A stretch of DNA of 64,000 bases from the NCBI GenBank assembly GCA_018894105.1, contig CM032128.1, positions 31,147,299 to 31,211,298 of the forward strand, in the 5' to 3' direction. Numbering within the stretch: position 1 is the stretch's first letter; each line of letters opens with the position of its first letter. Under the pieces are notes generated by a model. That model searched no databases and had not been told where the DNA came from. It worked only from the letters and a program-made list of their open reading frames with translations. The translations under genes and the position numbers were made by a program. Below, piece by piece: positions 10,863 through 22,599 of the stretch. Origin of the DNA: Jacaranda mimosifolia. Taxonomy: Eukaryota; Streptophyta; Magnoliopsida; Lamiales; Bignoniaceae.

Positions 10863-12195
10863 ACAATGCTTGTCCTCAAGCATACAATAGTTCCAATTTA
10901 TCAATCTTTCTCACAATCATTTCTTCCTATTTCTCAACTTGTCCCCAAATAGTTCAAATTATCATATTTTGGAGGACCAAATCAAGACACAAGTAAGAAC
11001 ATGCACTTCATAGAAAGAACCCTTATAAATCACACAAATAACCAGTCACCCTGGCAATCTCTTCGAACTTGAAATGTAAAAGGGATCTAACACTTCTTCA
11101 TTAAGTTCATTTCAAGTCAAGGCATAGAAGGACAACTATAAAAAACATGCAACGATATCACATATTCATGGAAGAATAGCAAGTCGAATGCAAGAAAACA
11201 TAAAGGATGAAAGGGAAAAACCTTATTCGATCTTTCTCTCTCCTTTTTTTTGCACTAATTTCAGCATGTGGACCAATCTTTTTATGCGAATACAAACATT
11301 GGTGATGAATGCACCCAGTTACTCAGCCAGCCATAATTTGTCTAGATTGTCATCCGACCTTTTTACATGAATACAAACATTGGTGATGAATGCACCTGGT
11401 TACTCAACCAGTCACAAACCTAGATAGTTATTATCCCTACTCATAATAACTTAATTTAGTGATTAGTAGAGTAATCAATTTAGTGCTTGCTCTCTTTTTT
11501 TTTTTTTTTTTTAAAGAGAGGTTAAATGGTCAAACCCAGTCACCTTCATTGTCTGAGTACATTCAACTCAACAATTCAACCTAAATATGTTCATCAAGGT
11601 AAGTTCAAAAAAAAGTTAACTCATTATGCATGACAATTATTAAGGTGATATGCATTAATTCCCTCATACATTTTTCATCCAAATCAACCAACACGGTAAC
11701 AAGTCAAAGTGCAACAAGAACTCAACTACTCATGCTATTCTTACAATGTGTCTTGATTCAACCCAATTATTTAAGTGTTACCTCAGGGACAAGCATTGAA
11801 AAGAGGCAAAAGGACTAAGAGAAAAATTAACTAATCAAGAACTAAAGCATACTTTGAAAGCAAATAAGAAGAATAAAGAGTTATTTCGTGCATGTTTGAA
11901 GCAAAAAGAATCTAAATTTTCCTCCCCCACACTTAAACCAAGCATTGTCCTCAATGTTTCAAACTAAGAATGCAAATGTGTAAGAAAAGTGGAAGAAGGA
12001 CTCCTCTGATGAGATGAGGCCCGCATGGCTTTAAAGACTAGGTAGTACTAGGGGTGTGAAACTAGCAGCGGCAATTGATGGCGGCAATAGTGATGTTGGT
12101 GACGGGTAAGTGATGGCTTCGGTGGAGGCAGGTGATGGTGGCGGGAGAGGTGGCGAAACAAGGCGTGGGCCTGGGTAGATGTAATTCTGATGGTG
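10863..12195. other. Non-coding 3' part of the Athila element
   Basis: This lies between the PPT and the tandem repeats, in the place where pol would be expected. It holds a second cccccacact tract with ttgtcctca (about 11923-11953) and a roughly 80-bp direct duplication with tacaaacattggtgatgaatg (about 11290-11400). No reverse transcriptase or integrase motif is seen on either strand. Confidence 0.6.
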
Positions 12196-12558
12196 CCAGA
12201 ATAGGTCTTTGACCACGCACATGTAGATAGAAGAGTTTTTCTGTCTGAAGTAATTCCAACATGCCAGAATAAGTCTTTGAACAAGACGTTGGCACCTGTA
12301 GATTGGAGAACTTTCCTTGTATAATAATTCCAACATGTTAGAAGAAGTCTTTGAACAAGGCGTGGGCACGGCTAGATTAAAGAGCTTTCCTTATCAAATA
12401 ATTCCAATGTGCCAAAAGAAGTCTTTTGAACAAGGCGTGAGCACGGCTAAATTGAAGAGCTTTCCTTGTCAAATAATTCCAAAATGCCAGAAAAAAGTCT
12501 TTGAATAAGACGTGGGCACGACTAGATTAAAGAGCTTTCCTTATTAAATAACTACACC
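12196..12558. repeat. Five tandem copies of a 70-76 bp unit
   Basis: Copies begin at about 12203, 12271, 12346, 12420 and 12496. Each has the pattern agtctttgaacaaggcg, a gggcacg segment, agagctttcctt and aataattccaa. The array lies between the protease and the 3' non-coding part of the Athila element. It gives rise to spurious open frames on both strands. Confidence 0.85.
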
Positions 12559-12721
12559 CACAGGCCAATTAAAACGTCTCCTGCATCAAAGAAAAATAAA
12601 GCTAATTAAAGAATTTTTGTTTTCTTTCTTTTTTTTTGAAAATATAAACAAAAAATTGAAAGTTTGGTTGCTTCCCAAAAAGCACCTCTCTTTAACGTCT
12701 TTGGCTAGACGTAGCTATTTC

Positions 12722-13561
12722 TCACGTCACAAAATTATCATCATTCAAATTCAAGGTTTCGTGAGTCAAATTATCAATATTATCCACAACAGAAACGCAA
12801 GACTCATCACTAGAATATTTCATGACATCATAAATATTGAATTTAATCATATTACCATCAAACTCCATAGTGAGTGTACCATCATGCACATCAATTTTCG
12901 TCTTAAAGGTTCTAAGGAAAGGTCTTCCCAACAATATTTGTGACAAATTAGGAAAGTTATCTTCAGACATGTTAAGTACATAAAAATCAGCAGGAAAAAT
13001 CAATTCATTAATTTGTACTAACACATCCTCTAGGATTCCCTTGGGATATACAACAGACCTATCAGCAAGTTGAAGAACTACTTCTGTTTCTTTCAAAGGA
13101 TCAACATTCAATGAAAAGTAGATGGAAAAAGGCATGATATTAATTGAAGCACCAAGATCGCACATAGCATTTTCAATTCTAACTTTGCCAATTTTGCAAG
13201 GGATAGTAAACATACTTGAATCCTTGCATTTGGGGGGTAATTTCATTTGTATCATTGCTGAAACATTTTCCACCACACTTATTCTTTCATTACCTTTTAA
13301 TTTTCTTTTATTTGTGCACAATTCTTTGAGGAATTTAGCATACCGAGGTATTTGCTTGATTGCATCAAGTAATGGGATATTTACCTCGACCTTGCGAAAA
13401 GTTTCAAAAATCTCCTTTTTCTCTTCATGCCTTTTGGATTTAGCGAACCTTTCGGGAAGGGGAGGGTGTACAACCAATGGGTTTGTCACCTTACCGTTGG
13501 GTTCATGCGAATGTTCAACCGAATCCTGGGGCATGATAACCTCTCTTTCCACCTTTTCCAC
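12722..13561 (-). pseudogene. Athila-type aspartic protease region
   Basis: A 279-codon open frame, continuous but with the pol part missing after it. It has EVNIPLLDAIKQIPRYAKFLKEL (residues about 52-74), the segment preceding the protease in Athila polyproteins. The retropepsin core MCDLGASINIMPFSIY follows (DLGAS in place of DTG/DSG), then ILLGRPFLRT, the second conserved retropepsin segment. The family cleaves the Gag-Pol polyprotein. Without RT and integrase this copy cannot act alone. Confidence 0.85.
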
Positions 13562-13744
13562 AACAGTATTTTCTCATGTCTTCTTGCTAGGTTCCTTCAG
13601 CTCCTTACCATTCCTCAAAGTAATCGCGCTAACGTTCTGCTTGGGATTGACAACTGTCTGAGATGGTAGCTTCCCTTGGGATTCTATCTTACTCACTGAG
13701 GTAGCTAGCTAACCTATTTGGTTCTTCAGGTTTTCAATGCTTGC

Positions 13745-14989
13745 TCACGTTTCCTGTTGAAATTGCTGAGTGTTAGTCGTAAGAGATTTAACAATCTCTT
13801 CGAGAAATATACTTGTATTTGAAGAAGATAGTTGCTGTGGAGGGGGCGACTTTTGTTGGAAGTATTGGTAGTTTTGCGATCTCTCTTTGTAACTGAAATT
13901 CAGATGATCCCTCCATCCTGGGTTGTAGGTGTTTGAGTAGGGATCGTACTTTCTTTGCGGTGGTCCAGGGAATCCTCCTACTGTATTTGTTTGTTCGCAG
14001 GAATTCTCTTGGAGCGTAGGACACATATCCGTTGGATGACCAACATTAGTACAAATCCCACAAGCCTTGAATTGTTGTGTATTTCCTACAACTAATTGTT
14101 GAACAAAAGAAGTTAAAGTAGAAATTTGACGCTCAAGGGATAAAATACTTACCTCATTGACCCTTCTAGGAGGGTCCTAAGAGTATCCAAATTGTTGGGA
14201 ATTGGCAGCCATTATAGAAATCAATTATCTAGCTTTGCTTGGAGTTTTGTTCACTATAGCTCCTTGACTTGCTGCATTCATCATCCTCATTTCCATTAGT
14301 AGAAGTCCTTCATAAAAGTACTAAATGAGAAGTCGCTCAGTAATACCATGTTGTGGGCAGCTTGCACAAAGTTGTTTAAACCTTTCCCAATATTCGTGAA
14401 GATTCTCTGCGTCTCTTTGTCTTATCACACTGATCTCCTTCCTAATGCTGGTAGTGCGCAAAGTAAGGAAAAACTTCTCAAGGAACAATTTTGCCATATT
14501 CGTCCACGTATTGATAGAGCCAGGAGGTAGATAAAACAACCAGTCCTTAGCTTTATCTACTAAGGAAAACGGAAAAGCTTGCAGCTTCACTTGCTCCTCA
14601 GATATTCCTTGGGGTTTCATGGTCAAGCACACAACATGAAGTGCCTTTAAATGCTTATGGGGATCTTTATTCTCCAAGTCATGAAAAATAGGCAGCAAAT
14701 GGATTAACCCAAATTTTAACTCAAAAGGTGTTTCCAACTCTGGATATTTAATGCAAAGCGATTGTTAAGTCAAATTCGATTAAGCTAACTCAGTTAAAGT
14801 TCTTTCGCGGGCTATTATTTCCTGTGGTTCAGAATCGCTTGAACTGGCTAAGTTGGATGTATCTAGATCGAGATCCAAAGGTGACGATTTACCTTTATTT
14901 TGCAATCTAGTCTCATTCCGCAATCTACGAGCAGTCTTCTCAATCTCAGGATCGTATTGAAGTTCACCTGTACGAGAAGATTGAGGCAT
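13745..14989 (-). pseudogene. Athila-type gag, frame-broken
   Basis: Pieces in order on the minus strand are: the N terminus MPQSSRTGELQYDPEIEK (14989-14780); the Gag core with FSLVDKAKDWLFYLPPGSI and WERFKQLCASCPQHG (14737-14321); and a zinc knuckle C-G-I-C-x4-H-x4-C read across about 14030-14075, followed by a Pro/Gln-rich tail (to 13745). Stops and frame changes separate the pieces. Gag forms the capsid and binds the element RNA. Confidence 0.85.
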
Positions 14990-15017
14990 TAAAAAGAAAT
15001 AAAATTATTTAACTCCA

Positions 15018-15035
15018 GTCCCCGACAACAGTGCC
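15018..15035 (-). promoter_or_regulatory. Inverted primer-binding site of the Athila element
   Basis: On the minus strand it reads TGGCACTGTTGTCGGGGAC and leads into the gag start at 14989. This is similar to the PBS class often attributed to a tRNA-Asp 3' end. It differs from the plus-oriented PBS at 10718, so the element carries two unlike PBS copies in opposite orientation. Confidence 0.7.
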
Positions 15036-15067
15036 AAAATTTGTTGGATTCGACACCCATAAGTTCT

Positions 15068-15604
15068 TTAAGGTGTTGCCCAGAATATGAAAGGAAGCTA
15101 CTCAATAGTTTATGCTTTGCTCGGCTTTTACTGACGTGAGCGCAACATTCAACATGGATGATGCGAATGAGGCATTCAACCGCACCATGAAGCAGCTTGA
15201 GTTCATGGGATACGAGTTTCGGGTCGAAGAACGCCTTGACTTGATGAAGAACGAGCGCCTTGAAGCCTTTGACGAAAATGCTCCTCCTGAAGAGGGTGAT
15301 GTTGCTGCTGCTACTCCCCTTCCGCAGGTCATCACAGTGGGAAAAGAGTTTGGGTTCGCAGCAGAGTTTGCCTTAGATATAAAGAATAATAAAGTGAATG
15401 TGGCAAACTTCTTCCCCGATGGTGGTCGGGTTTTCTTGACTGAGGAGGCTGGACCTTCCCAACCACTGGAGTACCTTAGACTGGGCCTGAGCAAGAGGTC
15501 GAAAGGTCACCTCTAGATGTAGGTCTTGATTCGACCGAAGAGCTATTCAAGGCTATTGACGAGGTGGCTGATGAGGCCAGAGCTCGACAAGGAAAGGGCA
15601 CATG
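15068..15604 (+). pseudogene. Opposite-strand gene of Tat-1, 3' part
   Basis: It continues the gene interrupted at 9486: the join RSEF|FKVLPR is in frame across the insertion. An open stretch follows with MDDANEAFNRTMKQLEFMGY and RVEERLDLMKNERLEAFDEN, then an acidic Pro-rich tail ending near 15600. The region has no assigned function. The longest open frame, 15112-15516, is not a separate gene. Confidence 0.6.
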
Positions 15605-16140
15605 ATCCAGCCAGGTGATCTTGTATTGTGTAATTTTTTTATTTTTGGAAAGATGTATGGCCTCGATGGGCTTTTAAACGATGATGTATTTTTGCTACAA
15701 GACTTTAATGTTAATACTTCTTTTTCGATTATCAAAATGTCTTGGTTTTTAGTCGACTTCCATGCTTATTGCTTTCTTGTGTGCTAGAATATCTTGTAAA
15801 AAATTTACATTTAAGAGTCAAATTAAGGGGTCAACTACGAGGTTGACTTGAACCTACTATAATTGATTCATTGACAGATTTGGTTGCACAACTATGAGGT
15901 CGGGTAGGTCACTACGTCATAATTGAATCATACACAACTTTGATCATGCGACTATAGGGTCGACTTGCCTATTGTTTAATAATTGAATTATACACAATTT
16001 TGATCGTGCGACTGCTAGGTCATGAAATGAAATTTTTTATAATATGTGCTTTCTGTACAATGCAGTCTACACATAAAATTTCTTGAGTTTAGTTGCATTC
16101 TAGGGTCTAGGGAGCTCGTTTCCTATCATGTCAGCTAATC
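15605..16140. other. Spacer between the opposite-strand gene and integrase of Tat-1
   Basis: Non-coding. It has three imperfect repeats of about 65 bp with the pattern gactaKRggtcg...aattgaatcatacacaa (about 15835-16025). It is the point where the two opposing transcription units of the element would meet. Confidence 0.5.
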
Positions 16141-16149
16141 GGTAGGAGT

Positions 16150-17160
16150 TGTGTTTCGCTATTTTTACTACAGAATATTGGCCTTCCCATTTCGGGTCGA
16201 GCTTGCCGACATTTTTAGAGACCTTAACCTTCTTAAGAACAATGTCTCCAACCTTGAAACATCTGTCTTAACAGCTTTATCATACTATTTTGCCATGATC
16301 GACCTGTATCTTTGCATTTTGGTGAAAGCTTGCTGACGAAGCTCGTCAATTATTTCTAGGTCGAATTTCTTGCAGCCTAATTTCTGATTGGGTTGTAGTG
16401 TATCACTTGAGCCGTATGTTGGATCAATTCGGCAGGGTATAATTGCCTTTAAACCATAAACTTGGCTGTAGGGGCTCTGGCGAGTGGCAGTTCTTGGGGT
16501 GGTCCGATAGGCCCAGAGGACCCCCTGTAAATCGTCTGCCTAGCTAGCTTTAGAACCTTCTAAATGAGTTTTGATGTGGTCTAGAATGGTTCAGTTGGTG
16601 ACCTTTGTCTGCCATTTTCTTGCGGGTTTCTGACCGAAGTAAAGTGTTGCCTAATTCCAAGGTCATCAGACCATTCTCCAGTCTACTCTTGCTTTGGAAT
16701 TAGGTGTCGTTGTCGGATATGAGGACTTTGGGCAAGCAAAAACGACAAATGATATTTTTCCATAAAAAGCTCCTAATTGCAGCATCTGTGATCTTGGGCA
16801 CGGCCTCTGCCTCGACCCATTTGATGAAATATTCGACCACTACAATCATGTACTTTCTCTGGCCAATGGTTTTTGGGAAAGACCCTACTATATCGGCCCC
16901 CCATTGATCGAAAGGCCATGTGATTTGTACTTGGACAAGGGTTGCCGTTGGTTGATGAGAAATATTGGCATGATGGGCATCTTTGAGCGAATTCGACGGC
17001 GTCCTTGTGCAAGGTTGGCTAAACGTATCCATTTATGATGATTTTGTGGGCCAATGCCCGATCTCCCGAGTGATTCCCATAAATGCCCGCATGGACCTCT
17101 TGTAAGACTTCTTGACCTTGATCGAGCGTTAGACATTTCAGTGGAGGCCCTGAAATAGAC
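16150..17160 (-). pseudogene. Tat-1 integrase remnant
   Basis: The minus strand gives the zinc-binding region with AHHANISHQP and CPSCQYFSS in adjacent frames, then the catalytic core WPFDQWGADIVGSFPKT, MIVVVEYFIKWVEAEAV and PKVLISDNDT, as in Tat-lineage integrases. Frameshifts break it. Integrase inserts the cDNA into the genome; this copy is dead. Confidence 0.85.
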
Positions 17161-17559
17161 CTTTTATATAACTAATCAAACTCGTCTAAAGCAAATTTTG
17201 GTGAGCGTGCTCTCAATCTGCGGGTTTCTGCCTTATCTAATGGTGTCTTGCCTTCCTTGAGATAGCAGTATAGCACTTAATTTCATCAATCCAACCCTGG
17301 CCCGCTGTGACCGTGAAGATCTGATTCTGCTGGAGGTTACCAACGGCGGGTCTATCTGAGATAAGAAAAGTGATAGACCTCTCTTTTGTACCTTTTGATG
17401 AGCTAACGAACTTTGAAAGCGCGTTTGCTCTTTCATTTTTCGGCCTGGGCACCTGACTCTGTGTGAATTTCTCAAACTATTGCTCAAGTCGCTTGACCTC
17501 CATCAAATAGGTGTTCATGTTCATTTCTTTTGCTTCAAAGTTTTCCTTAAACTGCTCTA

Positions 17560-18200
17560 CGACCAGCTATAAGTCGATTATAGCTGCTAACTGCTTGATC
17601 CTACTAGTGAGCGCCATTTTCATCCAAGCAATGAAAGCATTGTATTCCACCTCATTATTCATGACTGGGTAATTCAACTTGATTGCGAAATCATATTGCT
17701 CGGCTTGAGGGGAATACAGAGAGATATCTGCTCCACCCTCTATACTCGTGGCGGATCCATCTACATGTAAGGACCAAACTTGCCATTCTTGCTCGATTAT
17801 CGAGGGTAGGTCGACTCGCTTTGCTACAAAATCAGCTGGCATCTGGGCTTTTATGGTGGTGCGGGGTTGAAACTTGAGGTCAAATTCTCATAGCTCAATA
17901 GCCTACTTAGTTAACCTTCATGATGTGTCATGCTTAGAAAGCACCTGTTTCAACGGTTAGTTTGTCAAAACAATGATAGTGTGTGACAAGAAATATGGTT
18001 TCAACTTTTGTGCTACTATGATCAGTGCCAGGGCAAACTTCTCAATCTCCAAGTAGTTATGCTCGGGGCCTTGCAGGATTTTACTGCTATAATACTCTAG
18101 CTTATATAAGATTTGTCGATTAGATACCAAAACTGAACTTACTGTTGCCATGGAGACTGCCAAATACAAGCTCAATACTTCTCCAACCATGGGCTTTGCA
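17560..18200 (-). pseudogene. Tat-1 RNase H and second (archaeal-type) RNase H remnants
   Basis: 18190-17957 has YYSSKILQGPEHNYLEIEK and KPYFLSHTIIVLTN, the retroviral-type RNase H after RT. 17842-17567 has SLHVDGSATSIEGGADI, LNYPVMNNEVEYNAFI, the start of a second RNase H domain. A second RNase H of archaeal type is a hallmark of the Tat lineage. Both are interrupted. Confidence 0.85.
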
Positions 18201-18229
18201 AGTAATGGTGGCTCGATTAAGTACTGTTT

Positions 18230-19165
18230 GAGTTCGATCAGAGCTTGGTCATATTTTTCTGTCTATTGAAACTTTCTGACGTTCCTCAGGACCTGAAAAA
18301 ATGGCAAACTCTTATCTGCTAGTCGAGATATAAATTGTCCGAGGAAAATAATCCTCCCAACCAATCTCTGGACATCTCTAACTGTCTTCGACAGTGAGAT
18401 ATCTTGGATTGCTTGGATTTTCTGAGGATTAGCTTCAATACTTCTCTAGTTGATCATGTAACCCAAGAACTTCCTGCCTCTCATTCCAAATGTACATTTG
18501 TTTGGGTTAAGCTTCATACTAAAGGCTCTTAAAATTGAAAATATGTGGTCAAGGTCAGCTAAATGATCTGATTCTCTTTCTATTTTAACAATCATATCGT
18601 CCACATAGACTTCCATGGACCGACCTATTTCATTTTTGAACATGAAGTTAACCAGTCTTTGATATGTTGCACCAGCATTTTTTAATCCAAACGACATGAA
18701 CAAAAAATAATACACACCATTTGGAACAACAAAAGAAGTTTTATCTCTGTCTTCAGGTGCTATGAAAATTTAATAGTATCCCTAGAAGGCATCCATCATG
18801 CTCAAGAGGTCACAACTGGCAGTTGAATCTAGTAAGGTCTCAAGAGATTAGTGAAATCATTACACATTCTCCATCTACCCTCATTTTTAGGGACCAGGAC
18901 TACATTACATAACTAACTAGGATATTGTATTTCAACTATGTAGCCTGCCTTAGGAGCTTGTTGACCTCATCCTCAATAATCTAGGTTCTCTCTGCATTGA
19001 AGGTTATTGTCTTCTGTCTTATCGATTTGAAAGATGGATCAACATTAAGATGGTGGACGATGACATGGGGGTCGATTCCCTGGAGGTCAGTTGCTCTCCA
19101 AGAAAAAACTTCAATATTTCTTATGAGGAAATCAACGAGCATGCATTCCATATTGTGCCCCAAAG
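18230..19165 (-). pseudogene. Tat-1 reverse transcriptase remnant
   Basis: The best piece, 18715-18446, has FGLKNAGATYQRLVNFMF, the active-site motif VYVDDMIVK (YVDD) and LNPNKCTFGMRGRKFLGYM. The upstream piece 19163-18981 has the start of the RT region (DIDPHVIVHHLNVD-like). Stops interrupt the frame between pieces. Confidence 0.88.
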
Positions 19166-19329
19166 TTGTTCATATCCTTGCTATTTTGTTAGGGTTACTG
19201 GGTTCAAGCTCTATTATTTTAAATTCTTCAGTGGGCTCGACTCAAGTATCTTCTTTCTTCCTTTTCTTATTGGTCTGTCCCTCCTCCGGTTTCATTATAG
19301 GGATGTCCCTCGAGGGTTTCAGTTTTGGT

Positions 19330-19880
19330 TAGGCTTTCTGCTCGTTAGCTTTAACCAAAATAGTATAACAATGCCACGCCTTTTTCACGTTGCACAATAA
19401 CTCCCTGGTACCAACTGTTGTTAGGAATTTAACCTTCACATGATAAGTAAATACAATCGCTCAAAATTCATTTAGTGTTGGTCTCCTAATGATGGCGTTG
19501 TAAGCGAAAGGTGCTTCAACAACGAGGTAGTTGATCATGAGGGTGCGCCTTTTGGGTGCCCCTCCAAAAGATATGGATAAACTTATGGATTCGATGGGCA
19601 CAATCTTTGATCCTCCAAAATCGACTAAAGGCGTTCACACAAGATCAAACTTTAGTTTTCCTAGCTTCATTTTGTCTAGTGTGGATAGGAAAATAATATT
19701 TGTGGAGCTCCCATTGTCCACCAAAATTTTCCTAACTTCAAAGTTGACAATTTCGATAGAGACCACCAAAGGGCAATCCAGGTGGCTCTCTGCACCTTGA
19801 CCTCCTAAATAAAAGAGGTTAGAATCTGAGAAAGATATGGGATCAGCGCTTGTGGAGAGCTGGTAGATAGGCCTGGTTTG
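19330..19880 (-). pseudogene. Tat-1 protease region
   Basis: The minus strand at about 19740-19650 translates to KILVDNGSSTNIIFLSTLDK. The VDNGSS core is the Tat-lineage form of the retropepsin DTG/DSG motif. It is followed by a stretch ending with a Gly-Gly-Ala-Pro loop. It lies between gag and RT as expected. Confidence 0.75.
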
Positions 19881-19989
19881 TGCTAATTTATTAGATTTGA
19901 AGTGTCTCTGCGCTTGCTTTCTTGCTGATTTGGGCTAACCAATCGTTCTTTACGGGTAGTCTGGTTGGTCTGAGCTATTGCTTGTAGGG

Positions 19990-21010
19990 CTTTCTGGTCA
20001 ACATATTTTTTGAGGTGGCCTTATCTAATAAGACACTCAATTTCATCTTGGAGGTTGAAACAATCCTCCATGTCATGGGCCTTTTGTTGATGAAAATGGC
20101 AATATTTTTTAGACTTCTTCATGGCCTCTATCTCGTTGAGCTTCCTTGGTCTTTTTAAGAGATTGTCATGCCGTATAGCAAACAAAACCTCTTTCTTAGG
20201 AGAATTAAGTGGGGCGTAATTGTGAAAACGTTTTTATTGGAGATCAGTAACCCTCTTTCTGATGCCTGTCATCCTTCTCATTGCCCATCTTCTTGTCAAC
20301 TTCGCCACCATCGAATTTCATCTTAATTATTTCTTCTCGTGTCATGTACCTTTTTGCAAGATCAATGAGCTCTTCCATTGTTCGTGGTCGCTCCTTGACA
20401 AGAGCATTATTAGCACATTCTTTATGTCTCAACCCCAAAAATAAAACATCAATCAAAAACTCAATCCGAGGGTTGTCGATTTTCAAGACTTCAGTATTGA
20501 ATCTGGAGAAGAAATCTCTCAAAGATTTACCCTCATTCTGCTTTACTGTGTGAAGGTGAGTGTGTGGCAGTTTTGCTTTTCTCCGACTAGTAAATTGGTG
20601 GAGGAATTTGTCAGAGAGCTGGTCATATGAAAATATAGATATAGGCTCAAGTTTGAGGAACCATTCCAACGCTATTCCCTGAAAAGTGGTTACCAACATC
20701 TTTGCATGTATGTGGTCACTGTGGCCATGCAGCTGCATCATATGTTCGAACTACATTAGGTGTTCATTGAGGTCGAATGACCCATCATATCGAGGTAAGC
20801 TGGTCGGAACTTTGGCATCGACTACGATGCGTTCATTAATGATTTCCTAAATGAATTGGGATTTCCTTTCCCATTGGAATCTGGGAGCATTATCAAATTG
20901 TGTTTGTTTGACATTCCTCCTTGAAATTTCCTCTAGTCTCCTATTAAGCTGTTGGGCTTGATGTGAAACTTCCTCCTATTCGTCCCTGTTAGCTCTGGAC
21001 ATATCTTGAC
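19990..21010 (-). pseudogene. Tat-1 gag
   Basis: Starts near MSRANR (about 21000). It contains a continuous 165-codon frame (20741-20244) with MLVTTFQGIALEWFLKLEP, YDQLSDKFLHQFTSRRK and ERPRTMEELIDLAKRYMTRE. A decayed zinc-finger-like segment HFHQQKAHDMEDCFNLQDEI lies at about 20105-20035. Stops occur before and after the continuous frame. It matches the Tat-2 gag closely. Confidence 0.88.
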
Positions 21011-21497
21011 TGGGCTTAGGTCTGTGGTGCTCGACCCACTCGCGTTGTTGGGCTCAATTAGGTCGAATGAAATGTTCTGCTAAATTTGCTGCTTCCTCGC
21101 ATGGTTGGTAGCGTGGCTCATCAAGGGGAAATCGACCAGGACTCAAATCTCATCTATTGGGGTGATGATGAGTTTCATTTCTTGTTTTGTCTTCCCTTAG
21201 TGGTGATCGCTCTTCCTAGTGCGAAGGGTGTAGTGTAGCACTCGCAGTGGTAGCTGGCTGGTTGTTGTGTCTCTGCAAAGCAGCATATAGTTGTGCGGAA
21301 AGCTGGGCAAAAATCTGGTCACTAATCACTTGCATAAGTTGAAGGGGTCAAAGTGACCAGTTACTCTGGTTGAGAACTAGGCCTCCCTCTTGGTGGTCAA
21401 GCTAGTCCTACGGTGGCGTGGTGGAGCTCTATGGTCACTCTGTCTCTCGAATGTAGTTTGCTTGGTATTAACCATTTTCAGCTGTAAGTTTCGCGTC

Positions 21498-21514
21498 GCA
21501 CAGACGGCGCCAAA
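21498..21514 (-). promoter_or_regulatory. Primer-binding site of Tat-1
   Basis: Directly inside the right LTR the minus strand reads tttggcgccgtctgtgcga, a PBS of the TGGCGCCGTCTGTG type seen in Tat/Retand-like elements. Tat-2 keeps the matching ccgtctgtgggaa at about 26694-26706. Confidence 0.75.
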
Positions 21515-22182
21515 TGATGAGGTTAATTTTAGTACAATGAATTCCTGGATCACGACCGAAAGGGGTTGCTTGACTAGAAAACTATGTTTGTGGACGTGGG
21601 GTGGAACCTGCAGCCACGGAGCAAACGTCAGGCTAGCTAAAAAGGGCCATCGGCTAAGGCCCTCTGATGATTAAGTCAGTAAATCAATTTGAAAGTGTTT
21701 AGGCAGAGTAACAGTTTGAAGAGAGTATGAAAGCTTATCGTTGTTTTTGAAATATGAGGTATTTATAGTGTTTACTTAGGGATAAAAAGACATATTTCTC
21801 CTCAATAAATCTTAGATACTATTCCTTCGAGTAGGGGCATCTTAAGTCTTTTCGACCTGAGCTAAGGCTTTCCACATGACTTATTGGTCGGAGAGGAGAT
21901 CCATACTGCTATTAATGAGGAAGTGATGCGCTGTCAAGCCATTAAATGCGGACAGACTAGTGGTTGGGATGCATTTAATGCAGACATGACGGGTGGCAGA
22001 AGCCGCCATTAACCACCATTAATGTTCTTAAATCGACCTCTAGGTTAGAAAAATCGACCTCTATGGTCGAGTTTAGGCATTGGGTCTCATAAGTTGGGCT
22101 TATTTTTTGGCCTTTGGACCTTATAACTTGAGTATATTATAAGCCCCTTGGGAGTGTTGGGCTTAAGCACATACCTATATAA
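21515..22182 (-). repeat. 5' LTR of Tat-1 (no MITE)
   Basis: A 668-bp LTR, the transcriptional start side of the minus-strand element. It preserves the empty site for the MITE found in its partner. It has a small extra duplication (gggccatcggctaa region, about 21645-21660) relative to the partner, plus many substitutions. Confidence 0.93.
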
Positions 22183-22187
22183 ATTAT

Positions 22188-22594
22188 ATATAGTTTTATA
22201 TAATAATTAAAAATATATATTTATACTAAAATAATAAATAAATAAAATTCTTAATGAAACAATGCGAAACTATCAAAAAAATTTAGCAATTTTTAAAAAA
22301 AAAATAGATAATAAATATTTTTTTAAAATAAAGAAATAAATTAAAAATAAAATCAAACACGAACTAAGATTTTAGACATCGTTTTTTTATTTGTGTAACA
22401 TAATATTACTTATTATTGTTTCCATTATAACCAAACTGGGAAGAAAAAAAAAAGAAGAGAAATTGAACATTTCACAAAAATGAGAGAAAATCGATTAAAT
22501 AATATAAATTGGATGGGAGAAATCACACGAAATTTCGCAATATTAGTTAGTTGTTTGAATTAACTTATTGAAAATTAATTAAATTGATTTCTTA
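22188..22594. other. AT-rich gap between the two Tat elements
   Basis: About 400 bp of A/T-rich DNA with no coding sequence or repeat that I recognise. It is bounded by the ATTAT duplication of Tat-1 and the CACTG duplication of Tat-2. Confidence 0.6.
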
Positions 22595-22599
22595 CACTG

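Larger units (their letters stand above)
9487..15062. mobile_element. Athila-type element nested in Tat-1, interior inverted and pol missing
   Basis: GTTCT is duplicated at 9482-9486 and 15063-15067, so this is one insertion. The left side is a full plus-oriented LTR (9487-10712) followed by a plus-oriented PBS (tggcgccgttgtc, 10718-10730). From 10747 onward everything is on the minus strand: the first 98 bp of the LTR, a PPT (gtgtgggggaatt), non-coding DNA, protease, gag and a second PBS (15018-15035). The right end is only the last 22 bp of the LTR in plus orientation. No RT, RNase H or integrase is present. Athila affiliation rests on Gag and protease sequence and the cccccacact PPT context. 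Confidence 0.85.
6093..22182 (-). mobile_element. Tat-1: Ty3/gypsy Tat-lineage LTR retrotransposon with two nested insertions
   Basis: The two LTRs (6093-7141 and 21515-22182) share the tgatgagg start. The direct flanks ATTAT at 6088-6092 and 22183-22187 are a perfect 5-bp target duplication. On the minus strand the order is LTR, PBS, gag, protease, RT, RNase H, second (archaeal-type) RNase H, integrase, PPT, LTR. The extra RNase H and the long region after integrase holding an opposite-strand gene are Tat-lineage traits. Removing the Athila insertion (9487-15062) and the MITE (6238-6623) leaves about 10.1 kb. All reading frames have stops or frameshifts, so it is inactive. The terminal CA of the right LTR (plus-strand view) is mutated to AA. 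Confidence 0.93.

Noticed and set aside
12031..12369. Open frames of 77-112 codons on the minus strand near 12.0-12.5 kb
   Set aside because: They lie within the tandem array and 3' non-coding part of the Athila element; the repeated peptide follows from the DNA repeat.
13122..13661. 179-codon plus-strand open frame
   Set aside because: It is the antisense shadow of the Athila protease frame (12722-13561), with no independent motif.
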